From an uncultured Clostridia bacterium (GTDB lineage Bacteria; Bacillota; Clostridia; Christensenellales; Borkfalkiaceae): a stretch of DNA of 8,178 nt. This document shows positions 1 through 5,925 of this stretch, in pieces. The position numbers were made by a program, and so were the translations under genes. A model generated the notes under the pieces. That model had not been told where the DNA came from, made no database searches, and saw nothing but the letters and a program-made list of their open reading frames with translations. The stretch covers positions 1 through 8,178 of the forward strand of contig CALVLO010000067.1 of NCBI GenBank assembly GCA_944338265.1, in the 5' to 3' direction. The stretch's first letter is position 1. Every line of letters starts with the position of its first letter.

Positions 1-270
1 CTCGTTTCCCTCTCGCTCGCGCTCGCGCTGAGCGCCGAGATCTGCACGCGTTCGCTCCGTCCCATCGAGTTTTTCTTCCTCGACGAAGGCTTCGGCACGC
101 TCGACGAGCATCTCGTCGACGTCGTGATGGACAGTCTCGAAAAGCTCAAAGGCGAGCATTTTTCCATCGGCATCATCTCCCATGTGGAGGAGCTCAAACA
201 CAGGATCGGCAAAAAGCTCTCGGTGAAAAAAGCCACCGAGCGGCATGGTTCGCAAATTTTTGCGGAGTGA
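1..270 (+). CDS. sbcC: SbcC-type exonuclease/repair ATPase, C-terminal end (partial)
   Basis: The gene enters from the left edge in frame 1 and stops with TGA at 268-270, leaving 89 residues. These form the C-terminal half of an ABC-type ATPase head of the SMC/Rad50/SbcC group. The first residues (LVSLSLALALSAE) are the helix that follows the ABC signature, which lies outside the window. The Walker B strand and D-loop are FFFLDEGFGTLD at local residues 24-35, with D28 and E29 as the Mg/catalytic acids. The switch histidine is H61 in GIISHVEEL. The DEGFGTLD form and the ISHVEEL tail are typical of SbcC rather than SMC or RecF. In the family, SbcC pairs with the SbcD nuclease to process hairpins and double-strand ends in the cytoplasm; sbcD would be expected just upstream. 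Only the last part of the protein is visible, so a different Rad50-like ATPase cannot be fully excluded. Confidence 0.88.
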   Translation, partial: LVSLSLALALSAEICTRSLRPIEFFFLDEGFGTLDEHLVDVVMDSLEKLKGEHFSIGIISHVEELKHRIGKKLSVKKATERHGSQIFAE

Positions 271-272
271 GG
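264..272 (+). promoter_or_regulatory. Ribosome binding site for the TTG-started hydrolase gene
   Basis: GGAGTGAGG lies over the sbcC stop codon and ends 6 bases before TTG at 279-281. This spacing supports TTG as the true start. The reading frame has no ATG for several hundred codons, so an ATG start is not available. Confidence 0.6.
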
Positions 273-278
273 TAATCT

Positions 279-1961
279 TTGGTAAACACGTTTTTAACGC
301 CCGTAACACTTTGGAAGGATTTTGACGATACGCTCCCGCTCGAGGTCTCCGTCTTGAGCGAAGAGCACCGCGACGGCGCCGTCTTTGAGGATATCAGCTT
401 TCTCGGGCGCGCGGTGGGCGCATCGCGCGTAAAGATCTACGCGCAGTATGCCTTTCCGGAGGGCGCTTCGTCCTTTCCCGTCGTCCTCGTGCTTTACGAG
501 GCGGGGCACCCGTTCGATGCGGTGTTCGTCCGCCACTTTTTGGCGCGCGGGTTCGGCGTTCTGAGCGTCGATTATTGCGGGGAAAGCGGCACAGACCGCT
601 GCACGCAGTATCCCGCCGAGGTCGACTATGCCAACTTCGTGCGCGCGGGGCGGCATCTCGACTACGCCGAGCCCACCGCCCGCGAAACGAGCTGGTACGA
701 GTGGGCGGGCGTGGCGCGGTATGCGGCAAAGTTTCTCTCCTCGCGCGCGGAAGTTACGCGCTTCGGCGCGCTGGGCTTGCGCACGGGCGGGGAGGTGCTC
801 TTTAAGATCGCGCCCTATGCGGGGCTTTCGTGCCTCATCTCTGTGAGCGCGGCGGGATGGCGTGCCTACCGCGGCATCGAAAAGTTCACGGGCGAGCAGC
901 GCGTGTTCGATGAGGAGCGTCACCGCTTTATTGCGGGCATCGATTCGCAGAGCTACGCGCCCTATATCAAGTGCCCCGTGCTGCTCCTTTCCGCCGTCAA
1001 CGATACCAAACACGATTACGACCGCGTGTACGATACCTTTCAGCTCCTCTCGCCCGAGACGGAGAAGGCGTTCCTTTATTCCGCGCACGGGAACGGGCTC
1101 ATCGGTTCGCATTCGCTTGCCGACGTCGATCTCTTTCTCGATAAATATCTCAAAAACCGCTCCGTCTTTCTCAGCGCGCCTGTCAAGATCTCCGTGGAGG
1201 AGAACGAAAGGGGAGAGCTTACCGTTAAGGCGGTGTTCGATGCGGACGGCGAGATCAACAGCAGCGGGATCTTCTATACCGAAAAGGTCACCGATGCCCG
1301 CGCCCGCGATTGGACGCGCGTCCTCGGCACGCCCGCCAATCTCAACGGCAACGTGGGCACCTATCCGCTGAGCGTGTACGAGGGCTGCCGCCGCGCGCTC
1401 GTGTATGCGTTCGCCAACTATACCAACAACTTTTCCGTGACCTCCAAGATCCAGGAGGTGATCATCGAAAAGCCCTATAAAAACGCCTGTTTGAAGAGCC
1501 GCGTCATCTACGAATCGGCGCGGGACGGCACCAACGGCGTGGCGGGGTTCCGCCGCCGCGCCCGTTCCATTGCCGATTGCTTTGCAGACAGCGCGGGCAC
1601 GGATGCAAAACTGTTGCCCGGTTACGGCGGCATCCTGGGCGCCACGGCGGAGGCGGGGCTCGTCTCTTACCGCGTGGGCGAGATGCGCTATGCCGCGCCC
1701 GAGGGGGCGGCGCTCCGTCTGGATGCGTACAGCAAGGAGGATGCCCTTCTCAAAGTCACCTTTTATCTCGATGCGCGTGAGGAGCAAGGTTACAGCGCAG
1801 AGGCGCGCATTGCGGGGGGTGGAACGTGGAAGAGCCTCTTCTTTGAGCCCGCAGACTTCAAAACGGAGACGGGGCAGCACCTCGAAAACTTCGGAGGCGT
1901 CGTTTCCGTCGTCTTCGTCGGGAGCGCGCAGGTGCTTGTGAACAACATTTTATGGATCTGA
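279..1961 (+). CDS. Alpha/beta-hydrolase-fold protein lacking the usual nucleophile Ser, with beta-rich C-terminal region
   Basis: A 560-residue protein starting at TTG, 8 bases after sbcC. Residues about 45-295 look like an alpha/beta-hydrolase core: strand VVLVLYEAGHP (68-78), strand-turn GFGVLSVDYCGE (91-102), nucleophile elbow GALGLRTGGEV (163-173), strand CPVLLLSAVNDTKHD (232-246) with D242 at the acid position, and SAHGNGLIGSH (268-278) offering H270 or H277 as the catalytic His. In the elbow pattern G-x-S-x-G the Ser position is filled by R168 (codon CGC at 780-782). The protein may therefore be a non-hydrolytic relative or use another residue. Residues about 300-420 are beta-strand-like and Ig-like in pattern; residues about 460-560, ending VNNILWI, resemble a jelly-roll of the carbohydrate-binding type, but I cannot name the family. 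No signal peptide is seen, so it is probably cytoplasmic. The stop overlaps the next gene. The fold is fairly sure; the activity is unknown. Confidence 0.7.
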   Translation: MVNTFLTPVTLWKDFDDTLPLEVSVLSEEHRDGAVFEDISFLGRAVGASRVKIYAQYAFPEGASSFPVVLVLYEAGHPFDAVFVRHFLARGFGVLSVDYCGESGTDRCTQYPAEVDYANFVRAGRHLDYAEPTARETSWYEWAGVARYAAKFLSSRAEVTRFGALGLRTGGEVLFKIAPYAGLSCLISVSAAGWRAYRGIEKFTGEQRVFDEERHRFIAGIDSQSYAPYIKCPVLLLSAVNDTKHDYDRVYDTFQLLSPETEKAFLYSAHGNGLIGSHSLADVDLFLDKYLKNRSVFLSAPVKISVEENERGELTVKAVFDADGEINSSGIFYTEKVTDARARDWTRVLGTPANLNGNVGTYPLSVYEGCRRALVYAFANYTNNFSVTSKIQEVIIEKPYKNACLKSRVIYESARDGTNGVAGFRRRARSIADCFADSAGTDAKLLPGYGGILGATAEAGLVSYRVGEMRYAAPEGAALRLDAYSKEDALLKVTFYLDAREEQGYSAEARIAGGGTWKSLFFEPADFKTETGQHLENFGGVVSVVFVGSAQVLVNNILWI

Positions 1962-2146
1962 AGCAGTTTACGCTCGGCACCCTTGTCGAGACGAAAAAGC
2001 CGCACCCGTGCGGCGGAAACAAGTGGGAGATCGTCCGTACAGGCGCGGATTTCAAGATCCGCTGCCTCACCTGCGGGCGCATCGTCATGCTCACGCCGGA
2101 TGAGCTCAAAAAGCGCGTCAGGCGCATTGCGGAGGCAAAACCGTGA
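1952..2146 (+). CDS. DUF951 family small protein
   Basis: A 64-residue protein with the complete DUF951 pattern: KKPHPCGGNKWEI (16-28), then RTGADFKIRCLTCGRIVML (29-47). Its length matches the family, whose members are about 60-70 residues and common in Firmicutes (B. subtilis YyzM belongs here). H18, C20, C38 and C41 could form a zinc site; this is an inference from the CxxC knuckle. The function of the family is not established. The ATG at 1952 lies inside the end of the hydrolase gene (10-base overlap). No good Shine-Dalgarno sits in front of it (the nearest, AGGTG at 1930-1934, is 17 bases away), so translation is probably coupled to the upstream gene. The stop overlaps the GTG of the next gene by 4 bases, which places this protein in a tight operon with signal peptidase I. 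Confidence 0.9.
   Translation: MDLKQFTLGTLVETKKPHPCGGNKWEIVRTGADFKIRCLTCGRIVMLTPDELKKRVRRIAEAKP
2131..2135 (+). promoter_or_regulatory. Ribosome binding site for lepB, deciding the GTG start
   Basis: GGAGG is 7 bases before GTG at 2143. The next in-frame ATG (2158) would be 22 bases from it, too far, so GTG is the better start. Confidence 0.7.
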
Positions 2147-2757
2147 AGCCGCCGCGCATGCTCAACGAGCGCGCGGAGAGCCGCGCGCCCTATATCGTCG
2201 CCGCCGTGATCGCCGTGCTCCTTATGGCGGTGCTCGTTTTGAACATCCTCCGCACCCGCTACACTTTTACCGTGGCGGTCTCGGGCACTTCGATGGAGGA
2301 TACCGTCTTCGATGGCGACATCGTGTATGCGCTGCGCAACGCCGAGGCGAAGCGGGGGGATATCGTCATCATCGACGTGGCGGACGATCCCGTCTTTTCC
2401 ACGGGCGGGCGGCACACGGAAAATATCATCAAGCGGCTCATTGCCTTAGAGGGCGACAGCGTGAAGTGCGAAGGCGGCGTCGTCTATGTAAAACCCGCGG
2501 GCGGCGCATACGCCCCGCTCGAAGAGCCGTACACGAAGGGCGAAACGCGCGATTTTCCGGAGACGGAGCTGGGGGAGGGGGAGATGTTCTTCCTCGGCGA
2601 TAACCGCGCCGTCAGCCACGATTCGAGCTCGGCAGACGTGGGCGCGCTCCCCGTCTCGCGCATCATCGGCGTGGTGCCCGATTGGGCGGTCTCCATCAAG
2701 TCGCTCACCACGGGCTGGGAAAACTTCCGTCTTTCCCTGCAAAAATTATTTTCGTAA
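2143..2757 (+). CDS. lepB: Signal peptidase I
   Basis: A 204-residue membrane serine protease that removes signal peptides from exported proteins on the outer face of the cytoplasmic membrane. One transmembrane helix is visible at about 16-37 (PYIVAAVIAVLLMAVLVLNI), as in short Gram-positive enzymes. The family boxes follow in order: SGTSMEDTVFDGD (47-59) with nucleophile S50, RGDIVII (71-77), ENIIKRLIALEGD (93-105) with general base K97, and GDNRAVSHDS (152-161). The Ser/Lys dyad is intact. Two positions depart from the usual pattern: SMxPT reads SMEDT (Pro replaced by Asp), and the DSR of the last box reads DSS. The gene starts at GTG in a 4-base overlap with the DUF951 gene. It is the fourth gene in a run beginning with sbcC, with degV 30 bases downstream. 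There may be other signal peptidases in the genome, so the symbol (sipS-type naming is also used) is a family-level call. Confidence 0.93.
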   Translation: MKPPRMLNERAESRAPYIVAAVIAVLLMAVLVLNILRTRYTFTVAVSGTSMEDTVFDGDIVYALRNAEAKRGDIVIIDVADDPVFSTGGRHTENIIKRLIALEGDSVKCEGGVVYVKPAGGAYAPLEEPYTKGETRDFPETELGEGEMFFLGDNRAVSHDSSSADVGALPVSRIIGVVPDWAVSIKSLTTGWENFRLSLQKLFS

Positions 2758-2775
2758 ATCTTGATTTTTTAGGTT

Positions 2776-2782
2776 AGGGAGG
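2776..2782 (+). promoter_or_regulatory. Strong ribosome binding site for degV
   Basis: AGGGAGG, 5 bases before ATG 2788, inside a short AT-rich 30-base gap that separates lepB from degV. I see no convincing promoter or terminator in this gap, so read-through from lepB is likely. Confidence 0.65.
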
Positions 2783-2787
2783 AAATT

Positions 2788-3627
2788 ATGATCAGACTTA
2801 CGGCAGACAGCACTTGCGATCTCGGCGAGAGCATCCAAAAGCGCGGCATCGTCATCAAGCCGCTCACCGTCATTTTGGGCGGCACGCCCTATTCCGACGG
2901 TGTGGACATCGTCCCGCAGGATATTTTCCGCTTTGTGGAAGAGAATGGGCAGCTCCCCAAAACTGCGGCGCCGAGCATCGCCGATTACGAGGAGTTTTTC
3001 CGCCCCTATGTGGAGGCGGGCGATACCGTCATCCACTTCAACATTTCGGCGAAGTCTTCGAGCTCCTATTCCTATGCGGAGGCGGCGGCAAAGTCCTTCG
3101 GCGGGAAGGTGTTCGTGGTGGATAGCAAAGGACTCTCCACGGGGCAGGGGCTCGTCGTCCTGTACGGGGCGGACCTGCGCGATCGCGGCGCTTCTGCAGA
3201 GGAGATCGTAGCGGCTTGCAACGCCGTCCGCGCCAAGGTGAACACCTCCTTTGTGCCGGATAGGCTGGATTATCTTTACAAGGGCGGGCGCTGCTCGCGC
3301 ATGGCGCTGTACGGGGCGAACCTTTTGAAGATCCATCCGCTCATCGAGATGGAGGACGGGCAGCTCGTCGCGGGCAAAAAGTACCGCGGCAGCATGGAAA
3401 AGTGCATCGCACAGTATGTTTCCGACCTCGCCGTCAAGTATCCCGCCTACGATCAGACGCGCTGCTTCATCACGCACAGCTGCGCGGACGAGAGCGTCAT
3501 CGAGGTCGCGCGGCAAAAGGTGAAGGAGCTGTTCTCCTTCGACGAAGTTTTGGAGACGGTGGCGGGCTCCGTCATCACGGGGCACTGCGGCAGAAATACG
3601 CTCGGCGTGCTCTTCATCGCAAAATAA
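2788..3627 (+). CDS. degV: DegV family fatty-acid-binding protein
   Basis: A 279-residue, full-length DegV protein. Members bind a fatty acid between two alpha/beta domains; the FakB members present it to the kinase FakA for phosphorylation, feeding exogenous fatty acids into phospholipid synthesis. Motifs seen: TADSTCDL (5-12), LPKTAAPS (56-63, equivalent to the LPxTSQPS segment, with T59 kept), ISAKSSSSY (86-94), VVDSKGLSTGQG (110-121), LYKGGRCSR (163-171), KYRG with R200, and GHCGRNTLGVLF (265-276) with H266. The Thr, Arg and His positions that contact the fatty-acid carboxylate in FakB proteins appear conserved. Variations are SQ to AA after T59, and RN where the last motif usually reads PG. 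No fakA gene lies in the window, so assignment to the Fak system is inference. It appears to be the last gene of the first transcription unit, as it is followed by a dyad and a promoter. Confidence 0.93.
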   Translation: MIRLTADSTCDLGESIQKRGIVIKPLTVILGGTPYSDGVDIVPQDIFRFVEENGQLPKTAAPSIADYEEFFRPYVEAGDTVIHFNISAKSSSSYSYAEAAAKSFGGKVFVVDSKGLSTGQGLVVLYGADLRDRGASAEEIVAACNAVRAKVNTSFVPDRLDYLYKGGRCSRMALYGANLLKIHPLIEMEDGQLVAGKKYRGSMEKCIAQYVSDLAVKYPAYDQTRCFITHSCADESVIEVARQKVKELFSFDEVLETVAGSVITGHCGRNTLGVLFIAK

Positions 3628-3647
3628 GAGAACGCACAAATTGCGGC

Positions 3648-3671
3648 AGCCTGCCCGCGCAGGCTTGCTTT
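3648..3671 (+). terminator. Possible rho-independent terminator after degV
   Basis: A perfect 7-bp stem, AGCCTGC (3648-3654) with GCAGGCT (3659-3665), closed by the tetraloop CCGC, lies 21 bases after the degV stop. The 3' side runs into TGCTTT, a short and interrupted T tract. Flanking GCGG (3643-3646) and CCGC (3672-3675) could pair across an interior loop to lengthen the stem. The poor U run makes the call tentative. The 3' arm also overlaps the -35 element of the next promoter, so the dyad could instead be an operator. Confidence 0.45.
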
Positions 3672-3693
3672 CCGCACGCAAATCGTGTATAAT
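3665..3693 (+). promoter_or_regulatory. Vegetative (sigma-A type) promoter for the second operon
   Basis: The -35 box TTGCTT (3665-3670) and the perfect -10 box TATAAT (3688-3693) are separated by 17 bases. Transcription should begin near 3699-3701. It sits in the only sizeable gap of the window, directly ahead of a five-gene co-directional run. It also rules out the in-frame GTG at 3685 as a start for the next gene, because that codon is inside the promoter. Confidence 0.75.
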
Positions 3694-3699
3694 AACAGT

Positions 3700-3717
3700 C
3701 GGCGCGCTTATGCGCCG
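3700..3717 (+). other. Inverted repeat at the expected transcript 5' end
   Basis: CGGCGC (3700-3705) pairs perfectly with GCGCCG (3712-3717) around GCTTAT; a G-T pair could shrink the loop to CTTA. Because it starts at the expected +1, the mRNA would begin with a hairpin about 5 bases ahead of the Shine-Dalgarno. Such 5'-terminal hairpins can protect mRNA from decay; the same DNA could be an operator. Neither role is shown by sequence alone. Confidence 0.5.
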
Positions 3718-3722
3718 TTTGT

Positions 3723-3728
3723 AGGGAG
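3723..3728 (+). promoter_or_regulatory. Ribosome binding site for the membrane protein gene
   Basis: AGGGAG, 4 bases ahead of ATG 3733. This fixes the start downstream of the promoter. Confidence 0.65.
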
Positions 3729-3732
3729 CTTT

Positions 3733-4260
3733 ATGACGAGGTTATATCGGGATAGCGATCTTTGGGATGCCTTCATGCAGCGCAGGCGCATCCTCATGGG
3801 CTTTTACATTGCGACGGGCATCTTTTTGGCGGGATTTTTGGGCGTGTTCATCTACTATCTGTTTCTGCCCTTCGAAGATCCCAACGGCACTTGGGCGACG
3901 GCGGTCGCCTGCACGCTCGCCGCGCTGTACGTCATCTTTCTCTTCCCGTACATGGGCATTTGCTTCAAGCGGGTGAACGCCTACTATAAGATGCTGCGCT
4001 TTATCTCCGTCGGGCTCAAGGAATACACCGTGGCGCCCTTTGCCGGCATCGACGATTGGACGACGGTAGACGGCGTCGACGTGAACGTGGCGACCTTCCG
4101 CGTGCACAATTATAAGCGCGATGAGGATATGATCCGCCAGATCTATGTCGACGGCGAGAAGGACTTCCCGCCCTTCGAGGAGGGCGACAGGGTGCGCATG
4201 ATCTCGCAGGGAAACCTGCTCATCGAATACGAGATCGAAAAGAACACGAAGAACATATAA
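3733..4260 (+). CDS. Two-helix membrane protein of unknown function
   Basis: A 175-residue protein that I do not recognise. The start is ATG 3733, chosen because of AGGGAG just upstream and because a longer reading from GTG 3685 would overlap the -10 box. A charged N-terminus (1-19, with QRRR at 16-19) precedes hydrophobic helix 1 (about 20-44) and helix 2 (about 54-77). The linker FLPFEDPNGTWAT (44-56) is short. RRR before helix 1 and KR plus other positive residues after helix 2 suggest that both ends are cytoplasmic with a short outer loop. Residues 95-175 form a soluble, beta-rich tail; the end (EGDRVRMISQGNLLIEYEIE, 150-169) has the look of a small beta-barrel. It is the first gene of the operon; the ACT gene's Shine-Dalgarno overlaps its TAA stop, so the two are tightly linked. 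A role as membrane partner or sensor for the following genes is only a guess. Confidence 0.8.
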   Translation: MTRLYRDSDLWDAFMQRRRILMGFYIATGIFLAGFLGVFIYYLFLPFEDPNGTWATAVACTLAALYVIFLFPYMGICFKRVNAYYKMLRFISVGLKEYTVAPFAGIDDWTTVDGVDVNVATFRVHNYKRDEDMIRQIYVDGEKDFPPFEEGDRVRMISQGNLLIEYEIEKNTKNI

Positions 4261-4264
4261 GGAG
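4259..4264 (+). promoter_or_regulatory. Ribosome binding site overlapping the upstream stop codon
   Basis: AAGGAG reuses the last two bases of the TAA stop and lies 6 bases before ATG 4271, an arrangement suited to translational coupling between the membrane protein and the ACT protein. Confidence 0.7.
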
Positions 4265-4270
4265 AAAACA

Positions 4271-4540
4271 ATGCGTGCAGTTGTGACCGTGACGGGCTCG
4301 GACAGGAAGGGTATCATTGCCAAGGTGAGCGGCTTTTTGTTTGAGCGCGGCATCAATATCGAAGATATTTCGCAGACCATCCTCGGCGATCAGTTCGCCA
4401 TGATCATGATGGTGGATACTTCGGAGAGGGTGGAGGATTTTGCCGCGCTCGCCGCCGCGCTCGAAGAGATGGGCAAAAAGATCGGCATGACCGTCCGCTT
4501 GCAGCATGCGGACATCTTCGACGCCATGCACAACGTCTGA
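4271..4540 (+). CDS. Stand-alone ACT domain protein (UPF0237 family)
   Basis: An 89-residue protein that is a single ACT domain, the small ligand-binding fold that usually senses amino acids and often works as a dimer. The beta-alpha start VVTVTGSDRKGIIAKVSGFL (4-23) carries the GxDRxGI loop that forms the ligand site. It is followed by ERGINIEDISQTIL (25-38), the strand FAMIMMVDTS (42-51), a helix (about 54-70) and the last strand MTVRLQHADI (73-82). Length and sequence match the UPF0237 group. It ends 14 bases before the UPF0210 gene, and this ACT-UPF0210 order is a conserved pair in Firmicutes, so the two products probably act together, with ACT as sensor or regulatory subunit. The ligand is not known from the sequence. 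Confidence 0.92.
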   Translation: MRAVVTVTGSDRKGIIAKVSGFLFERGINIEDISQTILGDQFAMIMMVDTSERVEDFAALAAALEEMGKKIGMTVRLQHADIFDAMHNV

Positions 4541-4542
4541 AC

Positions 4543-4548
4543 GGGGAG
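4543..4548 (+). promoter_or_regulatory. Ribosome binding site for the UPF0210 gene
   Basis: GGGGAG, 6 bases before ATG 4555, in the 14-base gap between the ACT and UPF0210 genes. Confidence 0.6.
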
Positions 4549-4554
4549 CGCGCT

Positions 4555-5910
4555 ATGTTCAACAAATTCGACGTACTTGAAACCATCGATATGATCGAGA
4601 AGGAGCACCTCGATATCCGCACGGTGACGATGGGCGTCTCGCTGCTCTCCTGCATCCGCGCAACGGCGAAGGCGACGGCGCAGGCGGTGTACGATCTGGT
4701 GATGCGCCGCGCAAAAGATCTGGTGCAGACGGCGAACGCGCTCTCGCGCGAGTACGGCATCCCCATCGTCAACAAGCGCGTCTCCGTGACGCCCGTCTCC
4801 CTCATCACGGCGGCGTTCCCCAAGGAGAGCCCGCTCGTGGGGCGTGCGCTCGACCGCGCCGCGGCGGAGCTCGGCATCGACTTTTTGGGGGGCTACTCCG
4901 CCCTCGTGCACAAGGGCACAGCGGACTATGAAGAGGCGTTCCTTCAAACCATTCCCGAAGTGCTCGCCGCAACGGGGCGGCTCTGCTCCTCCGTCAACGT
5001 GGGTTCGAGCAAATCGGGCATCAATATGGATGCCGTCCGCCAGATGGGCGAGATCGTCTTGGAGACGGCGGCACGCACCGCCGATCACGACGGGCTGGGC
5101 TGCGCCAAGCTCGTGATCTTTTGCAATGCGGTGGAGGATAACCCCTTCATGGCAGGCGCTTTTCACGGCGTGGGGGAGGCGGATACCGTCATCAACGTGG
5201 GCGTCTCCGGTCCCGGCGTCGTGCAGCACGCCTTAAAATTTATTCCCGATGCCGACCTCACCGATGCGGCGGAACTCATCAAGCGCACGGCGTTCAAGAT
5301 CACCCGCGCGGGGCAGCTCGTCGCCAAAGAGGCGGCAAAGCGGCTCGGGGCGCGCTTCGGCATCGTCGATCTCTCGCTCGCGCCCACGCCCGCACGGGGC
5401 GATTCCGTGGCGCACATTCTGGAAGAGCTCGGGCTGGAGGTCGTCGGCTGCCACGGCACCACGGCTGCGCTCGCCATGCTCAACGATGCGGTCAAGAAGG
5501 GGGGCGTGATGGCTTCCTCCCGCGTCGGCGGGCTCTCGGGCGCGTTTATCCCCGTCTCCGAGGATATCGGCATGATCGAATCGGCTTCGGCGGGCAAGAT
5601 CACTCTCGAAAAGCTCGAGGCGATGACGTGCGTCTGCTCCGTCGGGCTGGATATGATCGCCATCCCGGGCGATACGCCCGCTTCGACCATCTCCGCCATC
5701 ATCGCAGACGAAGCCGCCATCGGTATGGTCAACAACAAGACGACGGCGGTGCGCGTCATTCCCGCGCCCGATAAAAAGGTGGGGGACGAAGTGAGCTTCG
5801 GCGGGCTGCTGGGGCGCGCGCCCGTCATGCCCGTTCACGGCGGCGACGCGGGCAGGTTTATCCGCCGCGGCGGGCTCATTCCCGCACCCATCCACAGTTT
5901 TAAGAATTAA
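4555..5910 (+). CDS. UPF0210 (DUF711, 'PFL family') protein
   Basis: A 451-residue protein, the usual length for UPF0210. Family hallmarks: DIRTVTMGVSLLSC (20-33), FLGGYSALVHKG (110-121), CSSVNVGSSKSGINMDAV (144-161), VIFCNAVEDNPFMAGAFHGV (187-206), INVGVSGPGVV (213-223), and the C-terminal GGLIPAPIHSFKN (439-451). The fold is related to the ten-stranded barrel of pyruvate formate-lyase and ribonucleotide reductase, hence the 'PFL family' label, but I see no glycyl-radical motif of the RVxGY/W type near the C-terminus and no activase gene nearby. Formate-lyase activity should not be assumed from the name. No signal peptide or membrane segment is present, so it is cytoplasmic. It is the direct partner of the ACT-domain gene upstream; the biochemical function is not established. 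The oligoendopeptidase gene begins 15 bases after its stop. Confidence 0.94.
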   Translation: MFNKFDVLETIDMIEKEHLDIRTVTMGVSLLSCIRATAKATAQAVYDLVMRRAKDLVQTANALSREYGIPIVNKRVSVTPVSLITAAFPKESPLVGRALDRAAAELGIDFLGGYSALVHKGTADYEEAFLQTIPEVLAATGRLCSSVNVGSSKSGINMDAVRQMGEIVLETAARTADHDGLGCAKLVIFCNAVEDNPFMAGAFHGVGEADTVINVGVSGPGVVQHALKFIPDADLTDAAELIKRTAFKITRAGQLVAKEAAKRLGARFGIVDLSLAPTPARGDSVAHILEELGLEVVGCHGTTAALAMLNDAVKKGGVMASSRVGGLSGAFIPVSEDIGMIESASAGKITLEKLEAMTCVCSVGLDMIAIPGDTPASTISAIIADEAAIGMVNNKTTAVRVIPAPDKKVGDEVSFGGLLGRAPVMPVHGGDAGRFIRRGGLIPAPIHSFKN

Positions 5911-5916
5911 AAGAGG
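5911..5916 (+). promoter_or_regulatory. Ribosome binding site deciding the pepF start
   Basis: AAGAGG is 9 bases before ATG 5926 but only 3 bases before the in-frame TTG 5920. The spacing favours the ATG. Confidence 0.6.
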
Positions 5917-5925
5917 TATTTGAAT

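Noticed and set aside
294..1880. A 528-codon open frame on the minus strand opposite the hydrolase gene.
   Set aside because: Its translation is Arg/Ala/His-rich, has no recognisable motifs and mirrors the plus-strand codons. GC-rich third positions create long antisense frames in such genomes.
2742..2775. AT-rich stretch with the small dyad AAATC-TT-GATTT (2756-2767) and a T run after lepB, considered as a terminator or promoter.
   Set aside because: The stem is five AT-rich base pairs with a two-base loop, too weak for a terminator, and no paired -35/-10 boxes could be placed.
3685..3732. GTG start at 3685 adding 16 residues to the membrane protein.
   Set aside because: The codon overlaps the TATAAT box and lies upstream of the expected transcript start; ATG 3733 has its own Shine-Dalgarno.
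4555..5910. Calling UPF0210 a pyruvate formate-lyase because of its 'PFL family' label.
   Set aside because: No glycyl-radical motif or activating enzyme is visible and the sequence pattern is that of UPF0210.
5920..5925. TTG start for oligoendopeptidase F two codons before the ATG.
   Set aside because: It is only 3 bases from the AAGAGG ribosome site; ATG 5926 has proper spacing.
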